In this document: in pieces, positions 41,890-53,685 of the stretch
How positions within the stretch are numbered: position 1 is the stretch's first letter
Layout of the letters: each line of letters opens with the position of its first letter
Assembly (NCBI GenBank): GCA_023525975.1
Contig: CM042043.1
Span: 35,598,001 to 35,662,000, forward strand
Length of the DNA: 64,000 nucleotides
Origin: Smallanthus sonchifolius
Taxonomy: Eukaryota > Streptophyta > Magnoliopsida > Asterales > Asteraceae
Direction: 5' to 3'
Program-made: the position numbers and the translations under genes
Notes under the pieces: generated by a model
What the model saw: the letters and a program-made list of their open reading frames with translations, nothing else
Told to the model about the DNA's origin: nothing
The model's database searches: none

Positions 41890-44800
41890 TGTCACACCCC
41901 AACCGACGGTGGAAACGTCGGGGCGGGACATGTAGACTGTTCATGAGCTCAAGGTTGATTAACTTGTAATATATTAATCATTAAATTCATTTCCATTCAA
42001 ACAAAAATAGCATAATTCAACAAGTACATAAATGAAAGTACAAATTGTTCTTTGAATTTAAATTAACTAAGTCCAAACTTAAGTGTAGCATGTCTTGATC
42101 AAACTCACACATTAGTACCTGAAACATGAATAAAATAAGGTCAACTAAAAAGTTGGTGAGCATACACAGGTTTGTACATAGATAGTGTATAAATATTGAA
42201 TAAACAAATCCTTACATGTCATGATAAAATAAGGCATTTATGGGGAGCAGCTATTGTGTAACTAAAGTACAATCAAACCTTTGTAACTAGCATGCAAATT
42301 GTGTTGTCGGTAACAATCACCCCAATCTGGGTGGGTTTGTCAGACTCAATAGATCTATCATTGTTAACCGTCGGCTTAAATAGTTAATGATTGCACATAT
42401 ATTGCACACAAAAGTTAACACACCTAACACTTAAACATAAAGCTCAAATTTGCACACATGAATGTAAAGAGGATTCGTGTTTGTGTAGTTTGTGTAAATG
42501 TAAGCCATTGTTTGTATAAAATTCATGATTCACCCCAAAAAGTGTAAAAGAGTAAAGGGGGCTATATAATACTCACCTGATTCAAAAGGCGTAGCTAACG
42601 CGAGAGACTAGATAGTAATATGATCCTTGTAATGCACAACGTTAACCTGGATTGGAAGGTATATTGAATTAATAGTGTGCACAATAGTCTATGTCTAAGT
42701 CTAGGGTTGAATTGGACGTGTGTATAAAGTTAGTGGTTTGTTCTCGAAAGGTATTGCATAAAATGAGAGGTTTGAAATGGATATTTTTAGAATATTCTGA
42801 TCAAGGTTTGAGTTTAAATAACTAAATAAATAATTTACAAAATTATTATTTATTTACTTAGTTATAAAAATAATGTAGGTATTATGGGTAATTAAGTATA
42901 ACTTAAATAAATAATTCTTAAATATAAATTAAATAAATAATTTTTACCTTATTTATTTATTTATAAAATATGTAACCTAGTCTTTTAGTTATAAACACGT
43001 ATCGGGTGTTTTATATTAATTATAATTTAATAATTAATTTTTTTATAAAATGAAAGTTTGAAATGACTAGTTTAAAATAATTGAAGTTAGAGTCTTGGTT
43101 TGAATAACTAAATAAAATTAAATAGTTCTTATTTATTTATTTAGTTATAAAAATAGCGTGAATTATGTTAAGTATAAATTAAATAAATAATTTCTACTTT
43201 ATTTATTTATGTTTAAAGATTTGTAAATATAAAGTTGTGTATATAATATATATTTTTTTTGTATAAAATCTAACATTTAATTTTTTTATTATGGATTATA
43301 ATTTAAATAAATAATTTATTTTATTTATTTATTTATGAAGGCGTGTCAAAATGTAGTGTAAATACTTATTAGTGTATATATATATAAGAATTTATACTAA
43401 ATATGATTTCAACCCTAAATGGAGTTATTAATGTAAAAAGGAAATTGATTTAAATAAATAAATTTATTTTATTTATTTATAACGGTGTGTTTTTTAAAAT
43501 ATGAAAATGCAAGTATATGTATATTAATATGTAAAAAAAATATATATTTGTTTATAGGGTTTAAACCCTAATATATAACAAAAGGAATTTGTTTATAATT
43601 GTATTATAAAAATAGTTGTTTTATGTTAAAAATTGCAAATTTTTGTTTTAGTCGGATCAAAATAATGTTAGGTTTATAAAATAATAAATTAATAATGATT
43701 TAAAAATGGTTTTAAATAAAAAGAGTGCCACCCGGTTCGAACCCGGGTGGATTCTGTGTGGCACCAACGGTTTACCACCGGACCAGGGGTACAACCCATG
43801 TTACTGAAAGGGTCCGTTAATATGATAACACGATCTTGAAAGGAGGATGGGTTTGATTCAGGTAGGCGAGCAAAAAGGGAGGCCCGGGTTGTTGGTTTCG
43901 AACCCGGGTGTGGTCTGAGGGGGAGAGACACGTGAACCGTTGGACCAGGGCTCCAGTCTTGGTTAGATACCAATCTGTTTAATCTATAAACACAATACCC
44001 AAACCACCTTCTTCCCCAAATTGATTTCGACAACCCTAGCCCTTAAATTAAATGCAAAGCAGCAGAGATCATTCCCCCAAACCATGGGGCTTTTGATCTC
44101 TGAATCAAAACGGAGTTAGGGTTACAAGAAATACCTGGAACGGCCCCGCGATGAAAGAGGAAGACTGAGGTGTGCGGGTTCGAGTTCGTCGGCCAAATAT
44201 GATGATTCAGAGGTGGATTTATGCAGGTTTGAGAGTACCAGGAGTAAGGGAAGGCTTCGCGAGTGTGGCTAAACCGTCTTTATGGATTAGTTTCATCAGA
44301 AACGTGGGATTTGATTTGGTCTTCGTAGATGACAGCTGTTGACACTATTTACGCATAAATTCGATTAATTTGGGGGTGAATTGGGTCGCGATTAGGGGGT
44401 GAATTGGGTCGCGATTAAGGACTGAATACATGAGAAGGGTGGTCGAGCGTGATTCGCGGCATTAACACGTTTCAATTCCGTGATTTGGAAATGATTTGGT
44501 CTGGTTTTGACTTGGGAAGTCAAATGCTTTTAAATTTGAATCAAATCGCGTAACAAGTCGATTTGAGATGTTGATTTGGCCTAGCAAGAATCGTCCACCC
44601 ATCTAGGATTTGTGGCAAGCCCGAATTCTGTCGGATTGAGTCTAATTTGATGTCCAATTGCAAGAATTTCGGGTTTGGTTGACTTCAGAAAGTCAAAGGA
44701 TGGGTTAAGGTTTAAAATCTTGATAAGGTCCAAGTTTGGGGTGCAAGGGGTTTAATTACAAGAGTGGGGGTTCAAGGTATAAGGTTCAAGACCAACTTTA

Positions 44801-45044
44801 TTTATTTCAAATTTTATTTTAATTAAAAAATATGATTTTATAAAAGTTTAAGGATTATTTGTTTAGTCACAAAGATTTTATAAACGGAAGGGTTTCCATT
44901 TTTTTATAAGGTTACAAGATGTATATAAATGATTTATTTATTGAATCCAAAAATGTTTATATATATATAAACTCTAAACAAATTATTTAAAGTTCATAGT
45001 CACCAATATAGGGTATATATATATATATGTACATTTATATGTTT

Positions 45045-45078
<34 letters not shown>

Positions 45079-45338
45079 AGATAGAGAAGATTTGAATATA
45101 ATATTCGCCAAATTAATGCGGTAAGTACGGGCTTTAAATGAAATGTTATTATTACATAAAATATAATACAAATAATGCTCGGAAATCTTGAATGTCACAT
45201 ATAGTAATTGTAAGGTTTGGAAAGTTAAAATGATAATTTCTATAACATATTAAGTTTGAAAAAGTATGGGGCTTCAAGTGTTTTTAAAATGAAACGACAA
45301 AAAGGAAATTTTCTGGCCTAAAAATCATGGATGTTATA
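41890..45338 (-). repeat. N1 3' LTR
   Basis: TGTCACACCCC...GATGTTATA, 3449 bp. It matches the right copy closely except for 549 bp (42241-42789) absent there, and a 23-bp tandem duplication near 44370-44415. The left flank is GTGAA (41885-41889). A minus-strand polypurine-like tract (CATGGGGATAC) lies at 45339-45349. (AT)n microsatellite at about 45012-45075. Confidence 0.9.
43725..43950 (-). other. two tandem tRNA-like (box A / box B) modules in N1 LTR
   Basis: On the minus strand, module 1 has box A TGGTCCAACGG (43947-43937, full match to TRGYNNANNNG) and, 32 bases on, box B GGTTCGAAACC (43904-43894, full match to GGTTCGANNCC). Module 2 has TGGTCCGGTGG (43785-43775) and GGTTCGAACCG (43743-43733), one mismatch each. 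Module 2's box B sits in a perfect 8-bp stem like a T-arm. The right LTR has both modules (50242-50470). Neither forms a full cloverleaf that I can draw. They may be RNA polymerase III promoter or SINE remnants. Confidence 0.55.
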
Positions 45339-47598
45339 GTATCCCCATGTTGAGGGAATTTCGTCCCGAAATTTAACTAATGAATGTTACTGAATCAGGA
45401 AAGAGGTGGGGGATTTGACTTTTTAATACATTATGATGGCTGGTTTGAGAAGTATATCTAGTGACAGGATACGGATTTTTGATATATATGGTCGGATATG
45501 AATGATGATAATGAATTGAAAGAGAGAACCGTTGAATGATATTTTAGATCCCTAAGAGGAAATGTCTTACTTGAAGTGGAATTGATGGGAATTGGATGTT
45601 CAGGTCTTGTTTAAGGTGTAGCCTAATATGTTTAAGAGTTGTCAGTATTTCACAATTATTGATCTAGGTCAAAACTTCATGTGACACGAACAACGCTACT
45701 TTTGAAATATCACAGGGCACTTATATATAGGAAGTACCATCGGCGTATCCACCATGCCCTGGTCATATCACAATAGTTTTGTTGTTTTATATCACGATAG
45801 GTTTTAGGTCTTAACACATGATAGTTTTTACTATGTTTTCCATGCGCTGATTTTTATAATTACGTGTGCACCCGTAATTACTCGAATCATCGTATGGTCC
45901 GTATAGATCCTTCCGTTGTGTGTGGTTCAAAAAAAAAGGGAGCACAAATTTACTTAGTTCATGTCTATTGATTTCACATATGAGATGCTAACAAGTAAAT
46001 ATGTCCCTAAATAGGCAGGTCAGTTAGCAACTAAAGAGTAATAACGTAGTATAACTTAAAGTTCCATAGTTTTCTCATGTTTGAACAAGAATACGTCAAA
46101 CACCGAGTTGTTTTAAAGTGTTACAGCTTCCTCGTGTTTGAATAAGAATACGCCAAACCCCGAGTAGCTTTGATGTGTTATAGCTTACAACTTTGGTGAA
46201 CAAAGTGTATGACCATCCTTTGTGTATAATGCGACCAATCAATTGCAACAGTTGTAAGCAACGTATTTTCGTGTATAATGTAAACACACAAGTCTCATGT
46301 ATAATCTAGTGTCATGTAAGTTGTAATCAAATTGGTTTCATGTGTAACGTGAACAAGTTAGCATCATGTATCTTGTAAGAAAGGAATTTCATGTACAATG
46401 TTAGTAACTTAGTGTCATGTATTTTGTAACCCAATAAGATTTCATGTGTAATGTAAATGATTTAGTATCATGTATAATGTGCACAATTTAGTATCATGTA
46501 CTTTGTAACTAAACAAGTTTCATGTTTGATGTGTACTAAGCAACCAATCTGTATGTATCATGTATGTTGCAAGCAACTAAGTTTCATGTGTTATGTGATC
46601 ACTCCAGTAGGATGTGTATTTCAAATAAACAAGTTTCATGTGTTATGTGATCCATTTAGTAAATTGTGATTTGCAATAAACTAGTTTCATGTATCATGTA
46701 ATCGTGGTGTGTATCTTGTGAACGTGCATACGTAAGTTATTGAATTTCCTGTGTGACGTATGCTAATGAGCTTCGTATGTGATCGAGTGTTGTGGAGAAG
46801 CGTGTTGTTTGGCGTTCATGTAAAATGTGGTAGTTAGGTTCTAGCTCTTTAAATCTCGTTGAGGTTGATGGGGATGGTTAAGGTCTATGCGGTATGGATC
46901 GTCTCTTGAAGTGGCAAGTGAAAGGTAACGAGGGGTTTTGAGAACACTTAGGGAAATATGTTTACAAATAATTGATCTTTGTTTGAAAATATGAAATTGT
47001 AAATTGTTCTTGGTTGTAGAAAAGTAATGAAACTATTGGGTTAAATAATCTAAATAAATAGACAATTTATAGGAAAAATCTTTTAATTTAAAATTTTAAT
47101 TATTAATAAGAGACTAATTTTAAGATGAGTCATTGGCTTAAACATGTAGTTGTATATTAATTTAGCCAGGCTTTAGAAATAATTACTTTAATGAGGAAAA
47201 ATCATAATTATTTATCAATTCGAAATAATATTTTATAAAATAGGTTGTATTTAATTTTTTCCTTACAAGGTGTAAATGTTTATAGAAAATTCATATTTTT
47301 GATACTCTCTAAAAGTTTGATAAACGTTTTGTTTGAGCAAAATAACGAGGTTGTTTAATCTAATAGGATGAGTTGTTACGAAGGAGATTGTCGGCAGTGT
47401 ACTAAATTGTATTGAATGAAGAAGGTGATACTTGAGAAATTTTGATGAAAATCGGATGGGTGTATTTCACACTCAACGTGTCAAATCAATGAATAATAAC
47501 TTTAGAGTTAGAATATATAAAATTAATTAAATGCTGAACTGTTAAACATAGGGAAATGATTCTCAAACTGAAAATTTGAAGACAATAAAAAAAATTTG
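45339..47598 (-). other. N1 internal non-coding region
   Basis: 2.3 kb between the LTR and the 198-codon ORF, without a gag-pol ORF. It includes the pol-end near-palindrome (TTTCGTCCCGAAATT) at about 45358-45378 without any pol, a GGAAGTACCATCGGCG block (about 45730) that resembles N2 (GGAAGTACCAACGGC at 14360), and the repeat array at 46270-46740. Nothing else is recognised. Confidence 0.6.
46270..46740. repeat. degenerate tandem repeats, about 57-bp unit
   Basis: Eight or so units built from TTTCATGTGTAATGTAA, a short spacer, then TTAGTATCATGTATTTTGTAA. Spacing and sequence drift, so the period is approximate. The internal unit alternates two related half-units. Confidence 0.65.
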
Positions 47599-48195
47599 TT
47601 AACGTCTCTTGTAGCTTTCCACTAGAAGGAGGATAATTCCCAAAACGAGCACCGCTATGGTCACTCGGGTAGCCGATCTGGCTTCAGCTTTAGCTGTCTC
47701 CGTGCGATGCTCCAGTATTTCTTTTTCGAGGATGGAGATTAACTCCTTTTGGTGCCCTAATTGGTTTGCTAGGCTATCCATTCTTTGTCCTTGCAAGTCG
47801 TGCATTACCCCTTGCTCCATCCTTTGTCTCTCAAATTCTAAGGTCCTTAAATAATGGTGAATGTCATGGGTTGGAATTCCCATAACACTAGTGGGTGTTG
47901 TGGTATACCTTACCCAAGGGTTAGGATGGTACGGGTCGGGCATTATATATGGGTCTCTTAGTGGGGGTGGTAACTGATTGTGGAGATGGGGTGTCTGATA
48001 CGAGTTCCTGGGTGCGGGTGATCCAGATGTTCGAATTCTTGGTCTGGTGTTCCTAATCCAATCTGTCCTTACATCAAACCTTGGTCTAGCAGCTGGGGGT
48101 GTTGGTGACCGATGCACGGGTGTCCCAATGTCTTCTTCCCAATCAGGCTCTGCTCCGGGACGGTATACCGGGGAGGAAGGAGAGTAGGAGTTCAT
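47599..48195 (-). CDS. N1 198-codon ORF with C-terminal membrane segment
   Basis: Encodes a protein that I do not recognise. Residues 1-90 are rich in proline, arginine and serine (MNSYSPSSPVYRPGAEPDWE). Residues about 115-172 are charged, with L/M heptad spacing (LERQRMEQGVMHDLQGQRM, LISILEKEILEHRTE), suggesting a coiled coil. Residues 178-195 (VTIAVLVLGIILLLVESY) are hydrophobic and followed by KRR, suggesting a tail anchor. It lies downstream of the primer site and hairpin, where gag should start. It is the only internal ORF above 100 codons and has no stops, so it may be selected. It could be a truncated gag of an unknown type. Confidence 0.55.
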   Translation of the reverse strand: MNSYSPSSPVYRPGAEPDWEEDIGTPVHRSPTPPAARPRFDVRTDWIRNTRPRIRTSGSPAPRNSYQTPHLHNQLPPPLRDPYIMPDPYHPNPWVRYTTTPTSVMGIPTHDIHHYLRTLEFERQRMEQGVMHDLQGQRMDSLANQLGHQKELISILEKEILEHRTETAKAEARSATRVTIAVLVLGIILLLVESYKRR

Positions 48196-48356
48196 GTCTA
48201 GAAGAAAAACAATGAAAAAGTTGTAAGTGATAATGGAATATTAAGTGTTAGACATAGGAGTTCTCATAGGTTTAGAGTTTGACTAGTCATAACACCGAGC
48301 GTTCACAACAGTATTTTCGAAATACAATTGACCTATAAGCAATGCATCCCTGAGGA

Positions 48357-48426
48357 GGATTCCCAGGAAAGAGGGGTGGGTCACTAGGACACACTTAAGG
48401 ACCCTATCTTTCCTTAGCCAGAATCC
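48357..48426 (-). other. conserved GGAAAG hairpin in N1 leader
   Basis: GGATTCCCAGGAAAG and, about 35 bp later, CTTTCCTTAGCCAGAATCC form a longer stem than in G1, with a shared CACTCTTCCAG just beyond. It lies between the primer site and the ORF start, where gypsy packaging signals are expected. Confidence 0.5.
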
Positions 48427-48896
48427 CTCATAGGCCTACACACTCTTCCAGCCATCATGTATTAATAACACTATTGTTGGGCTCAATGTCATGATGAGAA
48501 TTGTTGTGGACTGGGCTTTGAGGCCCGAAAGTGAGGCTTATATGTTGTAGTAGGCTTCTTCTTCTTGGAGGGTAAGTGGGCTTCTAGTTTATTATTAATG
48601 GGCTTTAGGCCCAATAGTTTAGATTTAGATCACAAGAGTTAGCGACATTATATGTGTGAGTTTAAGGGTGCATGAAAAACTAAGTGTGTATGAGTGTGTG
48701 TGGAAACTTAGGATAGCACTTTAAATAAATCAAATAGGTTGCAATGAATGGGAGACAAAAGTTGGCAGGTAATGTGACACATAGACTATTAAGTATTGTA
48801 TCATATGATGTAATTATATAGTATAACATGTAAAAATATTCACATAAGAAATAATCATGTAGCATGTAGTAGCATGGCATAGTATGGGTGTCCTAC

Positions 48897-48959
48897 GGTT
48901 ATAGTCTAGGTCAAGAGTGTCTAATAACCTAATTCCCTATAACCAAGGCTCTGATACCA
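48897..48959 (-). other. N1 primer-binding site and adjoining hairpin
   Basis: Minus-strand TGGTATCAGAGCCTTGG (48959-48943), 3 bp from the LTR, complementary to initiator Met tRNA. It overlaps the arm CTATAACC (48937-48944) that pairs with GGTTATAG (48897-48904). The stem extends through TAGGT / ACCTA. Same arrangement as G1. Confidence 0.85.
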
Positions 48960-48962
48960 ATC

Positions 48963-51537
48963 TGTCACAGCCCAACCGACGGCGGAAACGTCGGGACGGG
49001 ACATGTAGACTGTTCATGAGCTCAAGGTTGACTAACTTGTAATATATTAATCATTAAATTCATTTCCATTCAAACAAAAATAGAATAATTCAACAAGTAC
49101 ATAAATGAAAGTACAAATTGTTCTTTGAATTTAAATTAACTAAGTCCAAACTTAAGTGTAGCATGTCTTGATCAAACTCACACATTAATACCTGAAACAT
49201 GAATAAAATAAGGTCAACTAAAAAGTTGGTGAGCATACACAGGTTTGTACATAGATAGTGTATAAATATTGAATAAACAAATCCTTACATGTCATGATAA
49301 AATAAGGCATTTAGAATATTCGGATCAAGGTTTGAGTTTGAATAACTAAATAAATAATTTATAAAATTATTATTTATTTACTTAGTTATAAAAATAATGT
49401 AGGTATTAGGGGTAATTAAGTATAACTTAAATAAATAATTCTTAAATATAAATTAAATAAATAATTTTTACCTTATTCATTTATTTATAAAATATGTAAC
49501 CTAGTCTTTTAGTTATAAACATGTATTGGGTGTTTTATATTAAATATAATTTAATAATTAATTTTTTTATAAAATGAAAGTTTGAAATGACTAGTTTAAA
49601 ATAATTGAAGTTAGAGTCTTGGTTTGAATAACTAAATAAAATTAAATAGTTGTTATTTATTTATTTAGTTATAAAAATAGCGTGAATTATGTTAAGTATA
49701 AATTAAATAAATAATTTCTACTTTATTTATTTATGTTTAAAGATTTGTAAATATAAAGTTGTGTATATAATATATATTTTTTTTGTATAAAATCTAACAT
49801 TTAATTTTATTATTATGGATTATAATTTAAATACATAATTTATTTTATTTATTTATTTATGAAGGCGTGTCAAAATGTAGTGTAAATACTTATTAGTGTA
49901 TATATATATAAGAATTTGTACTAAATATGATTTCAACCCTAAATGGAGTTATTAATGTAAAAAGGAAATTGATTTAAATAAATAAATTTATTTTATTTAT
50001 TTATAACGGTGTGTTTTTTAAAATATGAAAATGCATGTATATGTATTTTAATATGTAAAAAAAATATATATTTGTTTATAGGGTTTAAACCCTAATATAT
50101 AACAAAAGGAATTTGTTTATAATTGTATTATAAAAATAGTTGTTTTATGTTAAAAATTACAAATTGTTGTTTTAATCGGATCTAAATAATGTTAGGTATA
50201 AATTAATAATGATTTAAAAATGGTTTTAAATAAAAAGAGTGCCACCCGGTTCGAACCCGGGTGGATTCTGTGTGGCACCAACGGTTTACCACCGGACCAG
50301 GGGTACAACCCATGTTACTGAAAGGGTCCGTTAATATGATAACACGATCCTGAAAGGAGGATGGGTTTGATTCAGGTAGGCGAGCAAAAAGGGAGGCCCG
50401 GGTTGTTGGTTTCGAACCCGGGTGTGGTCTGAGGGGGAGAGACACGTGAACCGTTGGACCAGGGCTCCAGTCTTGGTTAGATACCAATCTATTTATTCTA
50501 TAAACACAATACCCAAACCACCTTCTTCCCCAAATTGATTCCGACAACCCTAGCCCTTAAATTGAATGCAAAGCAGCAGAGATCATTCCCCCAAACCATG
50601 GGGCTTTTGATCTCTGAATCAAAACGGAGTTAGGGTTACAAGAATTACCTGGAACGGCCCCGCGACGAAGGAGGAAGACTGAGGTGTGCGGGTTCGAGTT
50701 CGTCGGCCAAATATGATGATTCAGAGGTGGATTTATGCAGGTTTGAGAGTACCAGGAGTAAGGGAAGGCGTCGCGAGTGTGGCTAGACCGTCTTTATGGA
50801 TTAATTTCATCAGAAACGTGGGATTTGATTTGGTCTTCGTAGATGACAGCTGTTGACACTATTTACGCATAAATTCGATTAATTTGGGGGTGAATTGGGT
50901 CGCGATTAAGGACTGAATACATGAGAAGGGTGGTCGAGCGTGATTTACGGCATTAACACATTTCAATTCCGTGATTTGGAAATGATTTGGTCCGGTTTTG
51001 ACTTGGGAAGTCAAATGCTTTTAAATTTGAATCAAATCGAGTAACAAGTCGATTTGAGATGTTGATTTGGCCTAGCAAGAATCGTCCACCCATCTAGGAT
51101 TTGTAGCAAGCCCGAATTCTGTCGGATTGAGTCTAATTTGATATCCAATTACAAGAATTTCGGGTTTGGTTGACTTTAGAAAGTCAAAGGATGGGTTAAG
51201 GTTTAAAATCTTGATAAGGTCCAAGTTTGGGGTGCAAGGGGTTTAATTACAAGAGTGGGGGTTCAAGGTATAAGGTTCAAGACCAACTTTATTTGTTTCA
51301 AATTTTATTTTGATTAAAAAAAATGATTTTATAAAAGTTTAAGGATTATTTGTTTAGTCACAAAGATTTTATAAACGGAAGGGTTTCCATTTTTTAATAA
51401 GGTTACAAGATTTATATAAATGATTTATTTATTGAATCCAAAAATGTTTATATATATATAAACTCTAAACAAATGATTTAAAGTTCATAGTCACCAATAT
51501 AGGATATATATATATATATATGTACATTTATATGTTT

Positions 51538-51575
<38 letters not shown>

Positions 51576-51834
51576 GATATAGAAGATTTGAATATAATAT
51601 TCGCCAAATTAAAGCGGTAAGTACGGGCTTTAAATGAAATGTTATTATTACATAAAATATAATACAAATAATGCTCTGAAATCTTGAATGTCACATATAG
51701 TAATTGTAAGGTTTGGAAAGTTAAAATGATAATTTCAATAACATAGTAAGTTTGAAAAAGTATGGGGCTTCAAGTGTTTTTAAAATGAAACGACAAAAAG
51801 GAAATTTTCTGGCCTAAAAATCATGGATGTTACA
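48963..51834 (-). repeat. N1 5' LTR
   Basis: TGTCACAGCCC...GATGTTACA, 2872 bp. Matches the left LTR apart from the 549-bp gap (junction at about 49311-49315, with TTTA on both sides) and scattered changes. Contains both tRNA-like modules and a 60-70 bp (AT)n tract at about 51507-51572. Confidence 0.9.
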
Positions 51835-52065
51835 GTGAACATTGTGAGTAGTGAGGAGTTTTTGCATAATCAACGTTCTAGTAGGCTTGTCATGGATTCC
51901 ATCATCTTAAAACAAGAAAAACACAAAATAGAATAAGCAGCTCAAAATTTATCACGAAGTCTCGACACTAGTTGAAATTTCATTACCTTTGTAAAGTTTT
52001 TAGTTATGGCTGTGATCATGCATGAGTTTGCTTGAGGACAAGCAAAGTTTAAGTGTGGGGTGTTA

Positions 52066-53682
52066 TGATATGTCATCATTTATACATATTTAACATACGT
52101 AGTAATCCCACGTTATGGTACTAACTGAATAATAACCTAGCAATTTATGCTTAAAATACGTATATTTTATAATTGCAGGTTATTCGGTGTTAAAAATATA
52201 AATCAAGCCAAATCCTATCAAGAACACCAAGAATTCAAGCTTCTAGAAGGTTTATTCCCGGAGCATTGACCCCTAAGAAGTCAAAACTGGTCAACAATAG
52301 TCAACAGGAACTAAAAGACAAAAGCTGGAAGAAAAGTGAGGGATGCACGGTCGTGCATTGCCCTTTCTTATCCTCCACGGCCCAGTACCGTGTACTTTGT
52401 ACTCTGTTTGATTCTCTGGGCCTTTGCACGACCGTACAACCCATTGCACGGCTGTGCATTGCACATTTTGAGGCCTATAAATAGGAGGCTTGAGTTCTTC
52501 ATTCCACAAACCAATCCAGAGCAAAATAACACTCAATAAAAAAGCATTCTCGTAGTTAGAGTAGAGAGTCTTCCTCCTTGTTTAACAATAGTGGGCCTAC
52601 GAAACTCATCATTACGCTAGTCGTTATGGCCATTCGTGGCTAAAACTTCTTTGTATTGCTAAGGTGAAGATGATGTTTGGTGCATATTAATGTTTAACCT
52701 ATTAATGAAGTGGTATGTTTATGTATTTAACTAATTCTTCCTAAGAACCATCTTTTGATTGGCTTTTATTATTGTCTAAATCCGCCTATATTTGTGAGTG
52801 TCTTGATTTTAGAGAGTAAGATCATAAAACCTTTTTTAATCAAACTTCCTTTGAAACTCGTACGTCTTTATACGAGCAGAGATTGATAAGCCAAGACTTG
52901 GTCTATACTTCTAAGATCGTACGTCTTTATACGAGATTATTATGCGACCAAGAATTGGTGAACTCATGTTGGGAACGGTACGTCTTTATACTTGGCCCCA
53001 TTGTTACACTGCCTCCCGGTGAGCAAAATATAATCACCTATTTAACTTTAATATAAAGCATTTTGGGTCCGATGTCTTTAACCAACCCGGAGATGACCAT
53101 TCGATGGGTTGAGGGTAAATGTTTTCCCTAACGGGAGGCACTACCACTTTTAAAAGAATATAATTTGCAAATCAAATGTAGTGAAGACGAGGCTCTAGCG
53201 GTGACCCGGGTCACAAGTTTGTAGTAGTCATACCACTGAATTAGTTAACTTAACATTATCACGTACCAAGCTGATTCGAATCCCGAAGCAATACATTTCG
53301 TAATCTGATCATTTACGCTTTATTTACTTTTCTGCTATTTACTATTCTGCTAGTTACATTTCTGTTACACACTTCACCCACATTTTTACTTTTATGCTAT
53401 TTACTTTACCGTCATTTACTTTTCTGCTTCACAAGCACACAAAACCCACTTACTAATTAATCCGGCTAAAAGATAACAAAAGTTGAGTATTTGAACTCGA
53501 CCGTGTCCATTGGTTCGATACTTGGTTCTTACCTAACTATATTACTCTTCGATAGGTACACTTGCCTATTGTGTGTGTTTTAAGTTAACATAATTATCAT
53601 TTTATAAATTTAAAACCTTATCTTGTGAAATCATCTTAAAAATATATTTATTATATTTTTATACGTATCAAACGACACATCA
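52066..53682 (+). repeat. element A 3' LTR
   Basis: TGATATGT...GACACATCA, 1617 bp, after an AAGTGTGGGGTG polypurine tract (52051-52062). The U3 palindrome pair is at 52426-52457, with one mismatch in each arm relative to A'. An additional GCACGGTCGTGC at 52345-52356 lies in the segment missing from A', and the TATA CTATAAATAGG is at 52475-52485. Confidence 0.85.
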
Positions 53683-53685
53683 ACC

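Larger units (their letters stand above)
41890..51834 (-). mobile_element. large non-autonomous LTR retrotransposon N1
   Basis: Two LTRs (41890-45338 and 48963-51834) flank 3624 bp with a minus-strand Met primer site (48959-48943) and a polypurine tract. Target duplication GTGAA is at 41885-41889 and 51835-51839. No gag, protease, RT or integrase is present. The only sizeable internal ORF encodes 198 codons of unknown function. The size and lack of pol fit a LARD-type element. Shared leader structures and TGTCACACCC ends point to a G1-like gypsy element as helper. It interrupts element A. Confidence 0.9.
36761..53682 (+). mobile_element. Athila-like element A (hosting N1)
   Basis: Truncated 5' LTR, primer site, gag, protease, a long non-coding 3' region interrupted by N1 (41890-51834), and a full 3' LTR (52066-53682). 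There is no reverse transcriptase, RNase H or integrase between the protease and the 3' region, and element B shows the same gap. A is therefore a non-autonomous derivative dependent on a full-length relative. It is itself inserted in B: the protease of B starts right after the A LTR. Confidence 0.8.

Noticed and set aside
43725..43950. Functional tRNA genes
   Set aside because: Boxes A and B are good, but acceptor, D and anticodon stems do not form a complete cloverleaf by eye; reported as tRNA-like only.
43689..44033. 114-codon ORF present in both N1 LTRs (also at 50203-50547)
   Set aside because: The two copies are LTR duplicates and not independent conservation. The ORF overlaps the tRNA-like modules, which explain the composition.
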